In this document: piece by piece, positions 31,491-40,308 of the stretch
Layout: each line of letters begins with the position of its first letter
Position numbering within the stretch: position 1 is the stretch's first letter
Source of the DNA: JAVJUV01 sp047314965
Lineage (GTDB): Bacteria; Pseudomonadota; Alphaproteobacteria; Rhodobacterales; Rhodobacteraceae
DNA length: 40,410 nucleotides
Reading direction: 5' to 3'
Assembly (NCBI RefSeq): GCF_047314965.1
Contig: NZ_JBLBVK010000032.1
Coordinates: forward strand, 1-40,410
The notes under the pieces: generated by a model
Told to the model about the DNA's origin: nothing
What the model saw: only the letters and a program-made list of their open reading frames with translations
Databases searched by the model: none
Made by a program: the position numbers and the translations under genes

Positions 31491-34103
31491 CTAACCCAAG
31501 GTGTCCCGGGACGCCTTTCCTGCGCCGAGTCTGACGGTCGATTTGACGATTTCCGGAACAATGACGATCGGCAATCCCAGGAGCAGGATCAAACCCCAGG
31601 TTCTGGCGTCAATCGCCGTTGTCTGTAGGAGTAGCTGGAGCGGTTGCCAGTAGACCGCGAGGCCCTGGGCCAAGAGGCTGAGGGTAAGTGCTCCTAGCAG
31701 GAACGGGTTCGAGAACCATCCGATCCGCCAGCAAGGTTGTGTCAGAGACCGGAAAGCGAAAACGCTGAGCTTCTCGAAGACCACCATGCCAGTGAAGGCG
31801 GCGGTTCGTGCCACGTCGATGCCAAGAGGCGCGAGACTGTAGAAAATCCAGAGACTGGCGGTGCCGGTATATACGCCGAACATCACGATAAGCGCGGCAC
31901 CGTTGAAACCGAGTATGGGTTCGTCCCGCCGGCGCGGGGGATCTTCCATTTGCCGTGCTTCGCCTTTTTCCAGTCCCAGAGCCACGGCAGTCAGCCCGTC
32001 GGTGATCAGGTTCATCCAGAGGATCTGGGTCGCGAGAAATATCAGCGGTCCGCCGAGAAGAAGGTTCGCGACGATGGCCAGGACCTCGCCCGCGTTCGAG
32101 GAAAGCAGGTAGCGGACGAACTTGCGGACGTTGTCGAATTGCCTGCGACCCTCGGCGATGGCGTTGACGATGGTGGCAAAATTGTCGTCGAGGAGCACGA
32201 GATCGGACGCGTTCTTGGAGACATCGGTTCCACGCAAGCCCATCGCGATGCCGATGTCGGCCCGTTTGAGCGCCGGGGCGTCATTCACTCCATCTCCCGT
32301 CATGGCAACGATATGCCCCTTGTCCTGCAATGCGGCGACAATGCGCATCTTGTGCTCGGGGCGCGTGCGGGCGAAGAGAACATCCTCGGTCAGGAGATCG
32401 GCGAGATCGGACTCGGAGAGTGTATCGACGCTTGTGCCTTCTATGCAGCGGGGTTGGCCCATCTCCAATTGTTCGGCGATTGCAAGCGCGGTCACAGGGC
32501 TATCGCCGGTAATCATGATGACGCGTATTCCCGCCATTCGCGCGCCCCGGACAGCATTGCGGACCTCGGGTCTGGGAGGATCGATCATTCCGACGAGGCC
32601 GAGAAAGTCCATGTCGTGCTCTTCGAGGCTGTCATCCCCGGAGAGGCGCGAGGCGAGTGCGATGACGCGGAGGCCTTTTGTCGCCATGTCCTCGTAGGCG
32701 GTCTGTATCGTTCTGCGATCCGCTTCGGTGACGGGTCGCTGTCCGTCGGCGGTTCGAATGGTCGCGCACAAGTCCACGATGACTTCCGGCGCACCTTTGA
32801 CATGATGGCGGAAGCGGTCGCCTTCTCGCACGACAAGCCCCATGCGTTTGCGCTCGCTTGAGAACGGACGTTCGGCCACTGTGTTGCGTTCGTCGGGCAG
32901 TGGTGCCCAGCCCTTGTAGGCCAGCGTCACAAGGGCGCCTTCGGTCGGTGCGCCGGTCATGACCCAATCGTCACCGTAGCGGCTCAGATGAGCGTGGCTG
33001 CAGGTGATTGCCGTATCAAGCAGGTCGGCGAGCGCGGGATCCTGCGAAGCGCGCACGCGGGCGCCGTCGCGCGCGATATGACCCGCGGGATCATATCCGC
33101 TGCCCGTGACATCGTAGCTGGCGTCCGCCATCCAGATGCGGGTGACGGTCATCTTGTTTTCCGTCAACGTCCCCGTCTTGTCGGTGCAGATCACCGATGC
33201 CGCGCCGAGTGTCTCGACCGCCTGCAGGCGGCGGGCCAGCGCCTTCTTTCTGGCCATTGCCGAAGCGCCGAGGGCCAGCGTGATCGTCACGACGGCCGGC
33301 AGGCCTTCCGGCACCATCGCTACGGCAAGTGACAGTCCCGTCATGAACATGTCGAACACAGGTCGTCCGACGTAGGTACCAAGAGCGACGATGGTCGCCG
33401 CGATCAGGATCGATGCCAACCCAATCTGCTGCGCCAGGCGGCCGAGTTGCCGCTGGAGATGGGTGGTCTTGATGTCCACGGAGCAGGTCATCTCGGCGAT
33501 CTGGCCGAAAGCCGTTCCCGTACCTGTCGCAACGACCACGCCTTCGCCTCTGCCGGACACCACGGCGGTTCCAGTCATGAGTTTGCCGCTGTCGCCTTCG
33601 GTGTGAGGGGATTTCTCGACGGGTAGGGATTCGCCCGTGACCAGGCTTTCGTCGACCTTCAGATCGGTTGCCGCGTCAAGCCGGAGATCGGCAGGTACGC
33701 CTTCACCGGCCGCGACAATCACAAGGTCGCCAGGAACAAGCTCGCGCGCCGGCAAGATGCGTTCCTCTCCGTCCCTGACGACCAGTGCATTGGGCGTGAG
33801 CATGGACTTCAGTGCATCCAGCGCGGTTTCTGCTCGCCATTCCTGAACGAAGCCAAGGATCGCGTTCAGGAGCAGCACCATCGCGATGGCGATGGCATCG
33901 ATGGTTTCTCCGAGGGCAAAGGCGATTGAGGCGGCTGCGACAAGGATCAGGACGAGAAATCCACGGAACTGGCGCAGGAGTATGCGGATTGGCGACACCC
34001 GCGCGACCTCGGGGAGTTCGTTCCAGCCTGAACGCCTGCGCTCGGCCTCCGCCTGTGCTGTCGTCAGGCCCCTTGGCGGGGACGTTTCATATGTGTTGGT
34101 CAC
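31491..34103 (-). CDS. SERCA/PMR1-like P-type Ca2+ (or Mn2+) ATPase, GTG start
   Basis: An 870-residue P2A-type ATPase. In order: N-terminal cation-ATPase domain; actuator loop with TGES (156-159); M4 with VPEGLP (265-269); phosphorylation site DKTGTLT (Asp308); nucleotide-binding KGAPE; hinge GDGVNDAPAL; M5 with SSNAGEVL; M6 with NLITDGLTAVALG. The M4-M6 residues match the calcium site II of SERCA/PMR1 pumps, so Ca2+ (or Mn2+) export is the likely role. GTG at 34103 lies 10 bp after the HlyD stop without a good ribosome site, implying translational coupling. Last gene of the ABC-adaptor-ATPase operon; convergent with the DUF1566 gene. Confidence 0.9.
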   Translation of the reverse strand: MTNTYETSPPRGLTTAQAEAERRRSGWNELPEVARVSPIRILLRQFRGFLVLILVAAASIAFALGETIDAIAIAMVLLLNAILGFVQEWRAETALDALKSMLTPNALVVRDGEERILPARELVPGDLVIVAAGEGVPADLRLDAATDLKVDESLVTGESLPVEKSPHTEGDSGKLMTGTAVVSGRGEGVVVATGTGTAFGQIAEMTCSVDIKTTHLQRQLGRLAQQIGLASILIAATIVALGTYVGRPVFDMFMTGLSLAVAMVPEGLPAVVTITLALGASAMARKKALARRLQAVETLGAASVICTDKTGTLTENKMTVTRIWMADASYDVTGSGYDPAGHIARDGARVRASQDPALADLLDTAITCSHAHLSRYGDDWVMTGAPTEGALVTLAYKGWAPLPDERNTVAERPFSSERKRMGLVVREGDRFRHHVKGAPEVIVDLCATIRTADGQRPVTEADRRTIQTAYEDMATKGLRVIALASRLSGDDSLEEHDMDFLGLVGMIDPPRPEVRNAVRGARMAGIRVIMITGDSPVTALAIAEQLEMGQPRCIEGTSVDTLSESDLADLLTEDVLFARTRPEHKMRIVAALQDKGHIVAMTGDGVNDAPALKRADIGIAMGLRGTDVSKNASDLVLLDDNFATIVNAIAEGRRQFDNVRKFVRYLLSSNAGEVLAIVANLLLGGPLIFLATQILWMNLITDGLTAVALGLEKGEARQMEDPPRRRDEPILGFNGAALIVMFGVYTGTASLWIFYSLAPLGIDVARTAAFTGMVVFEKLSVFAFRSLTQPCWRIGWFSNPFLLGALTLSLLAQGLAVYWQPLQLLLQTTAIDARTWGLILLLGLPIVIVPEIVKSTVRLGAGKASRDTLG

Positions 34104-34113
34104 GGGGGGCCGA

Positions 34114-35322
34114 TCAGAACGCGGTGCGCTCGACGATCAGGGCGTCATCGGAAAGCTTGTCGCTGGGATGCACGACGACCCTGTCACGTTCCGAAAGCCC
34201 GGAGGTCACCGACGCGTAGCGTCCGTTCCTGCGACCAAGCTCGACCGGCACTGTCTCGACGCGGTCACCGTTCGCCCGGAATACGGCCCATCCGTCGCCG
34301 AGGCGAAACGCGGCGCTGAGAGGCAGCAGTATCGCATCTCTTTCCTCGTATTCGGTGATGCGGAGGAAGACTGCGAAGCCATGCCCGAGGCCCTGCCGGT
34401 CTTCGGCGGGCGACGTCAGATCGAACACCGCGTCGACGCGCTGTTCATCGATGCCAAGAGCCGAGACCTTGGTTCGTGCGGCAGGCTCGATGCTTTTCAA
34501 GCGCGCCTCGAGAGCTGCGCCACCCCAGCGTTCGACCTGCGCCAGCGCATCGGTGGGGAGCCGGACGGCGTCGCTGGACAGAAGATCGGCAACGATTTCG
34601 AGTTCCCGTGGGTCGCCGATGGTGAGGAGCCGTGTTCCCGCAGTGACGGGGCGCTCGCTGATGACGTCGATGGACAGGACGACCCCGTCGGACGGGGCTA
34701 GAATTGACGTACAGCAGACGGCCGCGGCATCCGACGGCAATGCCGGTTCGGTCAACGCCGCCTGCGCGCGGGCAAGTGTACCTTTGGCCTGTTCGATCCG
34801 GGCCTCTGCTGCCGCCACGGCCGCATCGGCAATGACACGTTTCTGATGGGCGTCTTCGAGGCGGGAGATGGACGAGACGCCGCGATCCACCAACGTGGCC
34901 TCGCGGTCGTACTGGGTCTTGGCATAGAGCTGGTCTTCTATGGCCCGGGCCAGGTCCGTTTCGGCCACGGTCAGGGCCGCTTCCGCCTCGCGCACCCCGG
35001 CCTCTGCCTGGAGCCTCGAGCGTGTATCGAGCAGCGCCGGTTCGACCGGTTCGACTTCGGCCACGACGGTCTCGCCGGCGATCACGGGCTGGCCGACCTC
35101 GACGGGTGATCGCAGGGCCACGCCTGATATGGGGGCCGCGACTTCGAAGAGATCCTTCACCCGCGTGGTTCCGTCGACATCGACGGTGATTGTCAGGGTG
35201 CCACGCCCGATGCTGTGCAGATCGACGGGTACCGGTTCGGGACGGAACGAGACATAGAGAAGTCCGCCGGCGACCGTGGCGCCTATCAGGCTGAGTATTA
35301 TGTTGCGGCGTGTCTGGGCCAT
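34114..35322 (-). CDS. HlyD/RND-type periplasmic adaptor protein
   Basis: A 402-residue membrane-fusion protein. One N-terminal anchor (about residues 8-27), a beta-barrel/lipoyl-like half (GTLTITVDVDGTTRVKDLF, VAAPISGVALRSPVEVGQPV), a helical hairpin of about 100-190 (Ala/Glu-rich coiled coil, EAGVREAEAALTVAETDLA), the second lipoyl half (SILAPSDGVVLSI) and a C-terminal barrel. Such adaptors link an inner-membrane ABC transporter to an outer-membrane channel. It begins 4 bp after the permease stop, pointing to a tripartite exporter; no TolC gene is in the window. Confidence 0.88.
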   Translation of the reverse strand: MAQTRRNIILSLIGATVAGGLLYVSFRPEPVPVDLHSIGRGTLTITVDVDGTTRVKDLFEVAAPISGVALRSPVEVGQPVIAGETVVAEVEPVEPALLDTRSRLQAEAGVREAEAALTVAETDLARAIEDQLYAKTQYDREATLVDRGVSSISRLEDAHQKRVIADAAVAAAEARIEQAKGTLARAQAALTEPALPSDAAAVCCTSILAPSDGVVLSIDVISERPVTAGTRLLTIGDPRELEIVADLLSSDAVRLPTDALAQVERWGGAALEARLKSIEPAARTKVSALGIDEQRVDAVFDLTSPAEDRQGLGHGFAVFLRITEYEERDAILLPLSAAFRLGDGWAVFRANGDRVETVPVELGRRNGRYASVTSGLSERDRVVVHPSDKLSDDALIVERTAF

Positions 35323-35326
35323 GGGG

Positions 35327-37696
35327 TCACTCTCGGGTTTTCATGACGGATACGAGGTTCATGTTGTCCAGTCTTCGGCGCACCAGCAGCACCGAGACAA
35401 GGGCGGCCACCAGAACCGTGAGACTGGCGTTGGCGAATGTCTTGGGTTCCAGAATTAGGGGTATCGAATAGAGATCGCTTGTGAAACTGTCGGTCATCAG
35501 CTTTGCGAAGCGCCAGCCCATCCACCATCCGACGGGTTGGGCGAGCAGGGCGAGAAGCATCGTCTCGCCGACGAGGATGTAGCTGACTTCGCCTCTCGAA
35601 AATCCGAGGATACGCAGGCTGGCCAGTTCGCGCGCACGCTCGGACAATTGAATTCGCGCCCCATTATAGGCCACGCCCACGGTGATCAGGGCGCCGAGGA
35701 TGGCGTAGATCGTCGTGGCGATCAGGATGTTCTCGCTGATCGTGTCTTCGAAGCCCCTCCGGTTTTCGGCCATCATGATGGTGCCGGCCAGTGCCGGGAG
35801 TTCCTTGAGGCGAGCGTCCAGAGCATCGCGCTCGGCGGGATCGAAGGTGATGTTGATAGCCGAGAAACGGGGCTCTTGCTGAAACATCTGTGCGAGCGTG
35901 TCCTGGTCCATGTAGGCGCCGAGCCCGAAATACTGGGTCACAAGCCCGGTGACCGTCAGCTGGTAGGTGCCGCGCCGCCCTTCCAGAAACTCGGCCTCGA
36001 CCCTGTCTCCGATCCCGACATCAAGGATGTCGGCCAGCCGCTCGGTCAGCATGAACCCGTCCGGGGGTGCATCGACTACCTTGCCGGAAGCATCAACGAT
36101 CCGGCTGAGGTCTGAGCCCGGGCGCCGGGCTTCGATGGCGACCCTTTTCTCGTGATGCGCATTTCTCAGGAAGGCGCTTCGGTATTGCGTCCCTTCGGCC
36201 TGAAGAACGCCGGGCAGGTTCCTCGCGTCCCCAACGACCGATTCCGGCCGGTCCTCTGAAAAGAACAGCACGGCGTGTTGCCGGTTCGACTGGTAGAACG
36301 CCATGTCGATGATTTCGTCGAGCGAGTCGGGGAAGAAATTGGCGGCGACCAGCACCGCGACGGCCATCGCCATGCCCAGCACACTGAAGAGCGCGCGGAA
36401 TGGCCAACGGATCAGGCTGCGCAGGATCATCATGCTGGGCTGGCTGACACGCAGATAGCCGAGGGTCCTGTCGATCCAGTTCCTGCGGAAGCGGGGCGGG
36501 GCCGGGGGGGACATTGCGACAGCGGGCGACAAGGTCGCGGCGCGAAGGGCTGCGCGGATCGCTCCGAAAGAGGCGGCGGCGAAACCGAGCAGGCCCGAGA
36601 CGATGTAGGTGTTCCAGGAGACGTTGTAGATCAGGTACGGGAGGTTGAAGAATTCGGCGTAGAGCCGTGCCAGCTGGAAGCTGAGCCAGCTTCCCACCGC
36701 CCACCCAATCGCGACACCCACTACGGCGACCAGCCCGGCAAGGAACAGGTAGTGCAGGCAGACGGCAGTGTTCGAGTAACCAAGCGCCTTCAACAGCCCG
36801 ATCTCGCTGCGCTCCAGCGTCACGATCCGCCCGATGACAAGGTTCACCAGAAATACCGTGATGCCAAGAAAGATGGGCGGGAGGATGTAGGAGATCGACC
36901 GCAATTGCTCGATTTCACCATCGATATAGGCGTTGGACGTCTGCGTCGTGCGGTCGAGGGCGCCGGTGCCGCCATAGGGCTCCAGCAGGTCGTCAACGGC
37001 ATCCTTCACGGGATCGACACTGAACCCGGGGCGAAGTTTGATCGTCAGATTGTCGAATGCGCCAGTCCGGTCCACGGCGGCGGCAAGTGCCCGTTCAGGC
37101 ATCCATGCTATCCCATAATCTTCATAGTCGGGCACCATGCTGCCGGGACCGATGGTGTAGATGAACTCGGGCGAAAGAACCGTTCCGGTGATCGTCAGCT
37201 TTCGCTTGTTCCCGTTGAGGTTGGCGCTGATCATGTCACCGATTCTGAGGCTGTTTGCCTGGGCAAAGGGCTCGTTGACCACGATCTGGTCGGTGGCATT
37301 CGGGTCCGGCCAGGTGCCGGTGCGCAGGAACGGTTCGTTCAGGAGAGGGCGGCCGCTGACGGGGAGGGAGACGAAATATCCCAGGGTGGAGGAGGTTTTG
37401 CCTTCGAGATCCAGCGTCGCGAATGTGGTAACGCGAGGCTCGGCCGATGCCACGCCGTCAATCGCGTGAATATCCTGCATAAGCGACAGAGGCACCCGTC
37501 GCGCGCTGGCAAAGACATCGGCGAAACGGTTGCGCTCGTAGTATGTGTCGCGTGTCTGGTCGAGAGCGGTCGACATGCCGAAGGACATCAGGAGGATCGA
37601 CACGCCGCCTGCCATGACAAGCGCGATGGCCAGCGCCTGGACCCAAAGCCGCCTGAAGTCGCGGAGAAGTTTCCTGTCGAGCGCGTCCATGACCAT
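35327..37696 (-). CDS. FtsX-like ABC transporter permease
   Basis: A 789-residue permease. An N-terminal membrane helix (LWVQALAIALVMAGGVSIL), a large periplasmic domain, a first FtsX unit of about three helices near 250-400 (LVIGRIVTLERSEIGLLKALG), a second periplasmic domain (about 470-660), and a second FtsX unit at the C-terminus (LSERARELASLRILGFSRGEV). FtsX/MacB-type permeases often act as mechanotransmitters for lipoproteins, peptides or small molecules. The start ATG 37696 shares its first base with the ATPase stop (TGATG), so translation is coupled; ATG 37690 is an alternative. Confidence 0.87.
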   Translation of the reverse strand: MVMDALDRKLLRDFRRLWVQALAIALVMAGGVSILLMSFGMSTALDQTRDTYYERNRFADVFASARRVPLSLMQDIHAIDGVASAEPRVTTFATLDLEGKTSSTLGYFVSLPVSGRPLLNEPFLRTGTWPDPNATDQIVVNEPFAQANSLRIGDMISANLNGNKRKLTITGTVLSPEFIYTIGPGSMVPDYEDYGIAWMPERALAAAVDRTGAFDNLTIKLRPGFSVDPVKDAVDDLLEPYGGTGALDRTTQTSNAYIDGEIEQLRSISYILPPIFLGITVFLVNLVIGRIVTLERSEIGLLKALGYSNTAVCLHYLFLAGLVAVVGVAIGWAVGSWLSFQLARLYAEFFNLPYLIYNVSWNTYIVSGLLGFAAASFGAIRAALRAATLSPAVAMSPPAPPRFRRNWIDRTLGYLRVSQPSMMILRSLIRWPFRALFSVLGMAMAVAVLVAANFFPDSLDEIIDMAFYQSNRQHAVLFFSEDRPESVVGDARNLPGVLQAEGTQYRSAFLRNAHHEKRVAIEARRPGSDLSRIVDASGKVVDAPPDGFMLTERLADILDVGIGDRVEAEFLEGRRGTYQLTVTGLVTQYFGLGAYMDQDTLAQMFQQEPRFSAINITFDPAERDALDARLKELPALAGTIMMAENRRGFEDTISENILIATTIYAILGALITVGVAYNGARIQLSERARELASLRILGFSRGEVSYILVGETMLLALLAQPVGWWMGWRFAKLMTDSFTSDLYSIPLILEPKTFANASLTVLVAALVSVLLVRRRLDNMNLVSVMKTRE

Positions 37697-38412
37697 CACC
37701 ACACGATCTCGGACGGAGCGATCCGGGTGTCGTTGGTCTCGATTTTGTTCACCCGGCCGTCCTGAAACCAGATGACTCGGTGTGCCATGCGGCGGATCTC
37801 GGCGTTGTGCGTGATGACAACGGTCGAAGTCCCGAGGTCGTCGTTGACCTGCCGGAGGACCTCGAGAACCTGCACGCCGGTCTTGCTGTCGAGCGCGCCC
37901 GTGGGCTCGTCGCAAAGCAGAACCTCCGGGCGCTTCGCCACGGCGCGCGCGATTGCCACGCGTTGTTGTTCGCCCCCTGACAGTTCCGCAGGGAAATGAT
38001 CGAGGCGATGCGAAAGCCCGACCAATTCGAGCGCTTCCTCGGGCGTCATGGGGTTTTTGGCGACATCGGTGACAAGCTGTACGTTCTCCCGCGCCGTCAG
38101 GCTGGCGACGAGATTGTAGAACTGAAAGACAAATCCCACGTGGTCGCGCCGAAACCGTGTGAGCCCCGCTTCGCGGAGCGACGTGAGTTCAAGGTCCCGA
38201 AACCAGACATGACCTGCGGTCGCGCGGTCCAGTCCGCCAAGGATATTGAGCAGCGTCGACTTTCCGCTTCCCGAAGGTCCCAGCAGAACCGTCAGTTCGC
38301 GGGCGTAAAGGCGCAGGTCGATCCCGGCGAGCGCATGAACCTTACCGCCGCCGGTGTCGTAGACCTTTGTCAGGCCTTCGGTCCGGAAAACGACCTGTTC
38401 TTCTGGGCTCAT
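37696..38412 (-). CDS. ABC transporter ATP-binding protein (LolD/MacB type)
   Basis: A 238-residue ATPase. Walker A is GPSGSGKST, the Q-loop is VFQFYNL, the signature is LSGGEQQR, Walker B is VLLCDEPTGALD, and the switch His is in VVITHN. This layout belongs to the LolD/MacB subgroup that pairs with FtsX-type permeases. ATG 38412 is chosen because GGAG lies 7 nt upstream; a TTG one codon earlier is in frame. First gene of the four-gene operon, with an FNR-type site about 90 bp upstream. Confidence 0.92.
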   Translation of the reverse strand: MSPEEQVVFRTEGLTKVYDTGGGKVHALAGIDLRLYARELTVLLGPSGSGKSTLLNILGGLDRATAGHVWFRDLELTSLREAGLTRFRRDHVGFVFQFYNLVASLTARENVQLVTDVAKNPMTPEEALELVGLSHRLDHFPAELSGGEQQRVAIARAVAKRPEVLLCDEPTGALDSKTGVQVLEVLRQVNDDLGTSTVVITHNAEIRRMAHRVIWFQDGRVNKIETNDTRIAPSEIVW

Positions 38413-38496
38413 CAATCGCTCCAGGATGTCTGAAATCGTTGTGTTCGCGCATTCGAGCTATGGGATGCACCTTACAGGTCCGCGCGGGAGGGCGAC

Positions 38497-38510
38497 TTGA
38501 TGTCAGTCAA
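38497..38510. promoter_or_regulatory. FNR-type site upstream of the ABC/HlyD/P-ATPase operon
   Basis: TTGATGTCAGTCAA fits TTGAY-N4-RTCAA (one half-site TTGAT, the other TTGAC on the opposite strand). Its centre is about 91 bp upstream of the ABC ATPase start on the minus strand. A clear -10 at the ideal spacing is not evident; TGTAAG (minus strand, 38471-38476) is nearest. Confidence 0.55.
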
Positions 38511-38568
38511 AGGTTCCGCGTGTTCCCGAGACGCAGTTACCGGATGACCAAGTCACAAACGGCCCGCG

Positions 38569-38585
38569 GGACACCGAATGTCCCT
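38569..38585. terminator. Hairpin after the GMC oxidoreductase gene
   Basis: GGGACA and TGTCCC with a 5-nt loop (CCGAA), about 20 bp past the oxidoreductase stop on the minus strand. There is no T-run, so it is only a weak terminator candidate. The half-sites happen to match the hydrolase-LuxR operators, but with a different spacer. Confidence 0.35.
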
Positions 38586-38603
38586 TTCGGCCTTTCCGCG
38601 CCT

Positions 38604-40202
38604 TCAGTGGCTTTCGGATATCAGGAGATCCGAGGCCTTCTCACCGATCATGATCGCCGGGGCGTTGGTGTTGCCAGAGACGATTTCCGGCATGATCGAA
38701 CAATCCGCTACGCGAAGGCCGGTCAGGCCGTGGACTTTGAGCTTATGATCCACGACCGCGTCCGACCCTTGACCCATCTTGCATGTGCCCGTGGGATGAT
38801 AGATCGAAACGCTGTTGTTGCGCGCCCAGTCCAGTGTCCCGTCGAAATCCTCGAGATCGAGGTCCGATTTCGGTCGGAATTCCTCGGAGATCTTGGAGGT
38901 CAGGGGAGCGTGACGCGATATCCGCCGGGCGATGTTGACGCCATCGACGATCGTGCGGCAGTCGGTATCTGTCGAAAGGTAGCGCGGCACGATTTTCGCA
39001 TAGGTGCGCGGGTCGTTGCCGGACAGAAGAATCTCTCCCCGGCTTTCAGGACGCAACTGGCAGACCGATACGGTGAAAGCCGAGAAGGGGTGGACACCTT
39101 CGCCGGGGCTGTCGGCAGACCAGGGTTGAACGTGGAACTGGATGTCGGGTGTGGCGACATCTTCACGTGTTTTCAGAAAGCCCGTTGCCAGGCTGGCGGC
39201 CATCGTCATTGGGCCTGATCTGAACAGGGCATACTTCAAGGCAATGCGCGCCTGGTTGTAGAGGCTGCGCACTTCGTCGTTCAGCGTCGGTTCGTTGCAT
39301 TTGAAGACAAGCCGCGCCTGCAGGTGGTCCTGAAGGTTCTTGCCGACGCCCGGGAGGTCGTGGCGCGGTTCGATCCCGTTGGCCTTCAGTTGCCCGGCTT
39401 CGCCGATGCCCGAGAGCATGAGTACCTGCGGCGAGTTGATCGCGCCGCCGGACAGGATGACCTCCCGGTTCACCTTGATCGTCTGTTCTGTGCCGGATGC
39501 GTCGAGATAGGTGACGCCGGTCACCCGCTTTCCGTCGAGATTGATCCTGCTGACAAGAGCCCGGGTGATGACGCGAAGGTTTTCCCGATCCCTGACAGGC
39601 TTCAGATAGGCGACGGCCGCGCTGCAGCGCCGCCCGTTGCGTGTCGTCAGCTGAAAGTATCCGACGCCTTCCTGCGTCGCGCCGTTGTAGTCGGGATTGA
39701 ACGGATAGCCGGCGGCCTGTGCTGCAGCGACCCAGGCGTCGCAGATGGGCCGCTGAATTCGCATGTTGGACACTGCGAGCGGGCCATCGTCGCCGTGGAA
39801 CTCATCCCGGCCGCGTTCATTGTTCTCTGCTCTCTTGAAGAGCGGCAGAACGTCGTCCCACCCCCATCCGATGTTGCCCATCTGGCGCCAGCGGTCGTAG
39901 TCGGCAGGTTGTCCGCGCACGTAAAGCAGGCCGTTCAGCGAAGAGGAGCCGCCAAGGACCTTGCCGCGGGGCCAGTCGATGGAGCGTCCGTTCAGGCCGG
40001 GGTCGGGTTCCGTCTTGTAGCACCAGTCGAGCGACGGGTTGTGCATCGTCTTGAAGTAGCCGACGGGGATGTGAATCCAGGGGTTCCGGTCCGGGCCACC
40101 TGCTTCCAGCAGGGTGACTTTCGTGTCCGGGCGAGCGCTGAGACGGTTTGCGATGACGCATCCTGCCGAGCCGGCTCCAATGATCAGGTAGTCTGTTTCC
40201 AC
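38604..40202 (-). CDS. GMC-family FAD-dependent oxidoreductase (choline dehydrogenase-like)
   Basis: A 532-residue flavoprotein. N-terminal dinucleotide motif DYLIIGAGSAGCVIANRLS, then GKVLGGSSSLNGLLYVRG (the GMC signature 1), the second signature GGAINSPQVLMLSGIG, and the catalytic SIYHPTGTCKMG (His469) with NTNAPAIMIGEK (Asn511 or 513) near the C-terminus. The family includes choline, glucose and alcohol dehydrogenases; substrate cannot be fixed from sequence. It diverges from a Tat-exported gene, a pattern in which a TRAP binding protein supplies the oxidoreductase substrate. Confidence 0.92.
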   Translation of the reverse strand: METDYLIIGAGSAGCVIANRLSARPDTKVTLLEAGGPDRNPWIHIPVGYFKTMHNPSLDWCYKTEPDPGLNGRSIDWPRGKVLGGSSSLNGLLYVRGQPADYDRWRQMGNIGWGWDDVLPLFKRAENNERGRDEFHGDDGPLAVSNMRIQRPICDAWVAAAQAAGYPFNPDYNGATQEGVGYFQLTTRNGRRCSAAVAYLKPVRDRENLRVITRALVSRINLDGKRVTGVTYLDASGTEQTIKVNREVILSGGAINSPQVLMLSGIGEAGQLKANGIEPRHDLPGVGKNLQDHLQARLVFKCNEPTLNDEVRSLYNQARIALKYALFRSGPMTMAASLATGFLKTREDVATPDIQFHVQPWSADSPGEGVHPFSAFTVSVCQLRPESRGEILLSGNDPRTYAKIVPRYLSTDTDCRTIVDGVNIARRISRHAPLTSKISEEFRPKSDLDLEDFDGTLDWARNNSVSIYHPTGTCKMGQGSDAVVDHKLKVHGLTGLRVADCSIMPEIVSGNTNAPAIMIGEKASDLLISESH

Positions 40203-40220
40203 GCCGCGCTTCCCCGAGAG

Positions 40221-40270
40221 TTCAAAAAAACTCTATGCAAATCGAAAATACTAATCTAGCCTTTTTTGAA
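40221..40270. repeat. Paired inverted A-tract repeats in the divergent promoter region
   Basis: TTCAAAAAA (40221-40229) and TTTTTTGAA (40262-40270) are perfect inverted copies with 32 bp between them, centred 41 bp apart. They lie in the AT-rich gap between the GMC gene and the Tat-signal gene. They may be operator halves or bent-DNA elements. Confidence 0.4.
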
Positions 40271-40308
40271 ACACAACGTCTCAATAATTGCAGAAACGGG
40301 AGGAAGCA

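Noticed and set aside
31499..31516. 18-bp near-palindrome at the end of the P-type ATPase
   Set aside because: It lies inside the coding 3' end with no loop, no T-run and no second copy; likely coincidence.
36275..37765. 496-codon plus-strand frame opposite the FtsX-type permease
   Set aside because: Antisense shadow of a strongly coding gene with a composition typical of such shadows (Arg, Gln, Asp, His rich).
38569..38585. Third copy of GGGACA/TGTCCC as a LuxR-type operator
   Set aside because: The spacer is 5 nt instead of 2 nt, and it lies downstream of a gene with no promoter function apparent.
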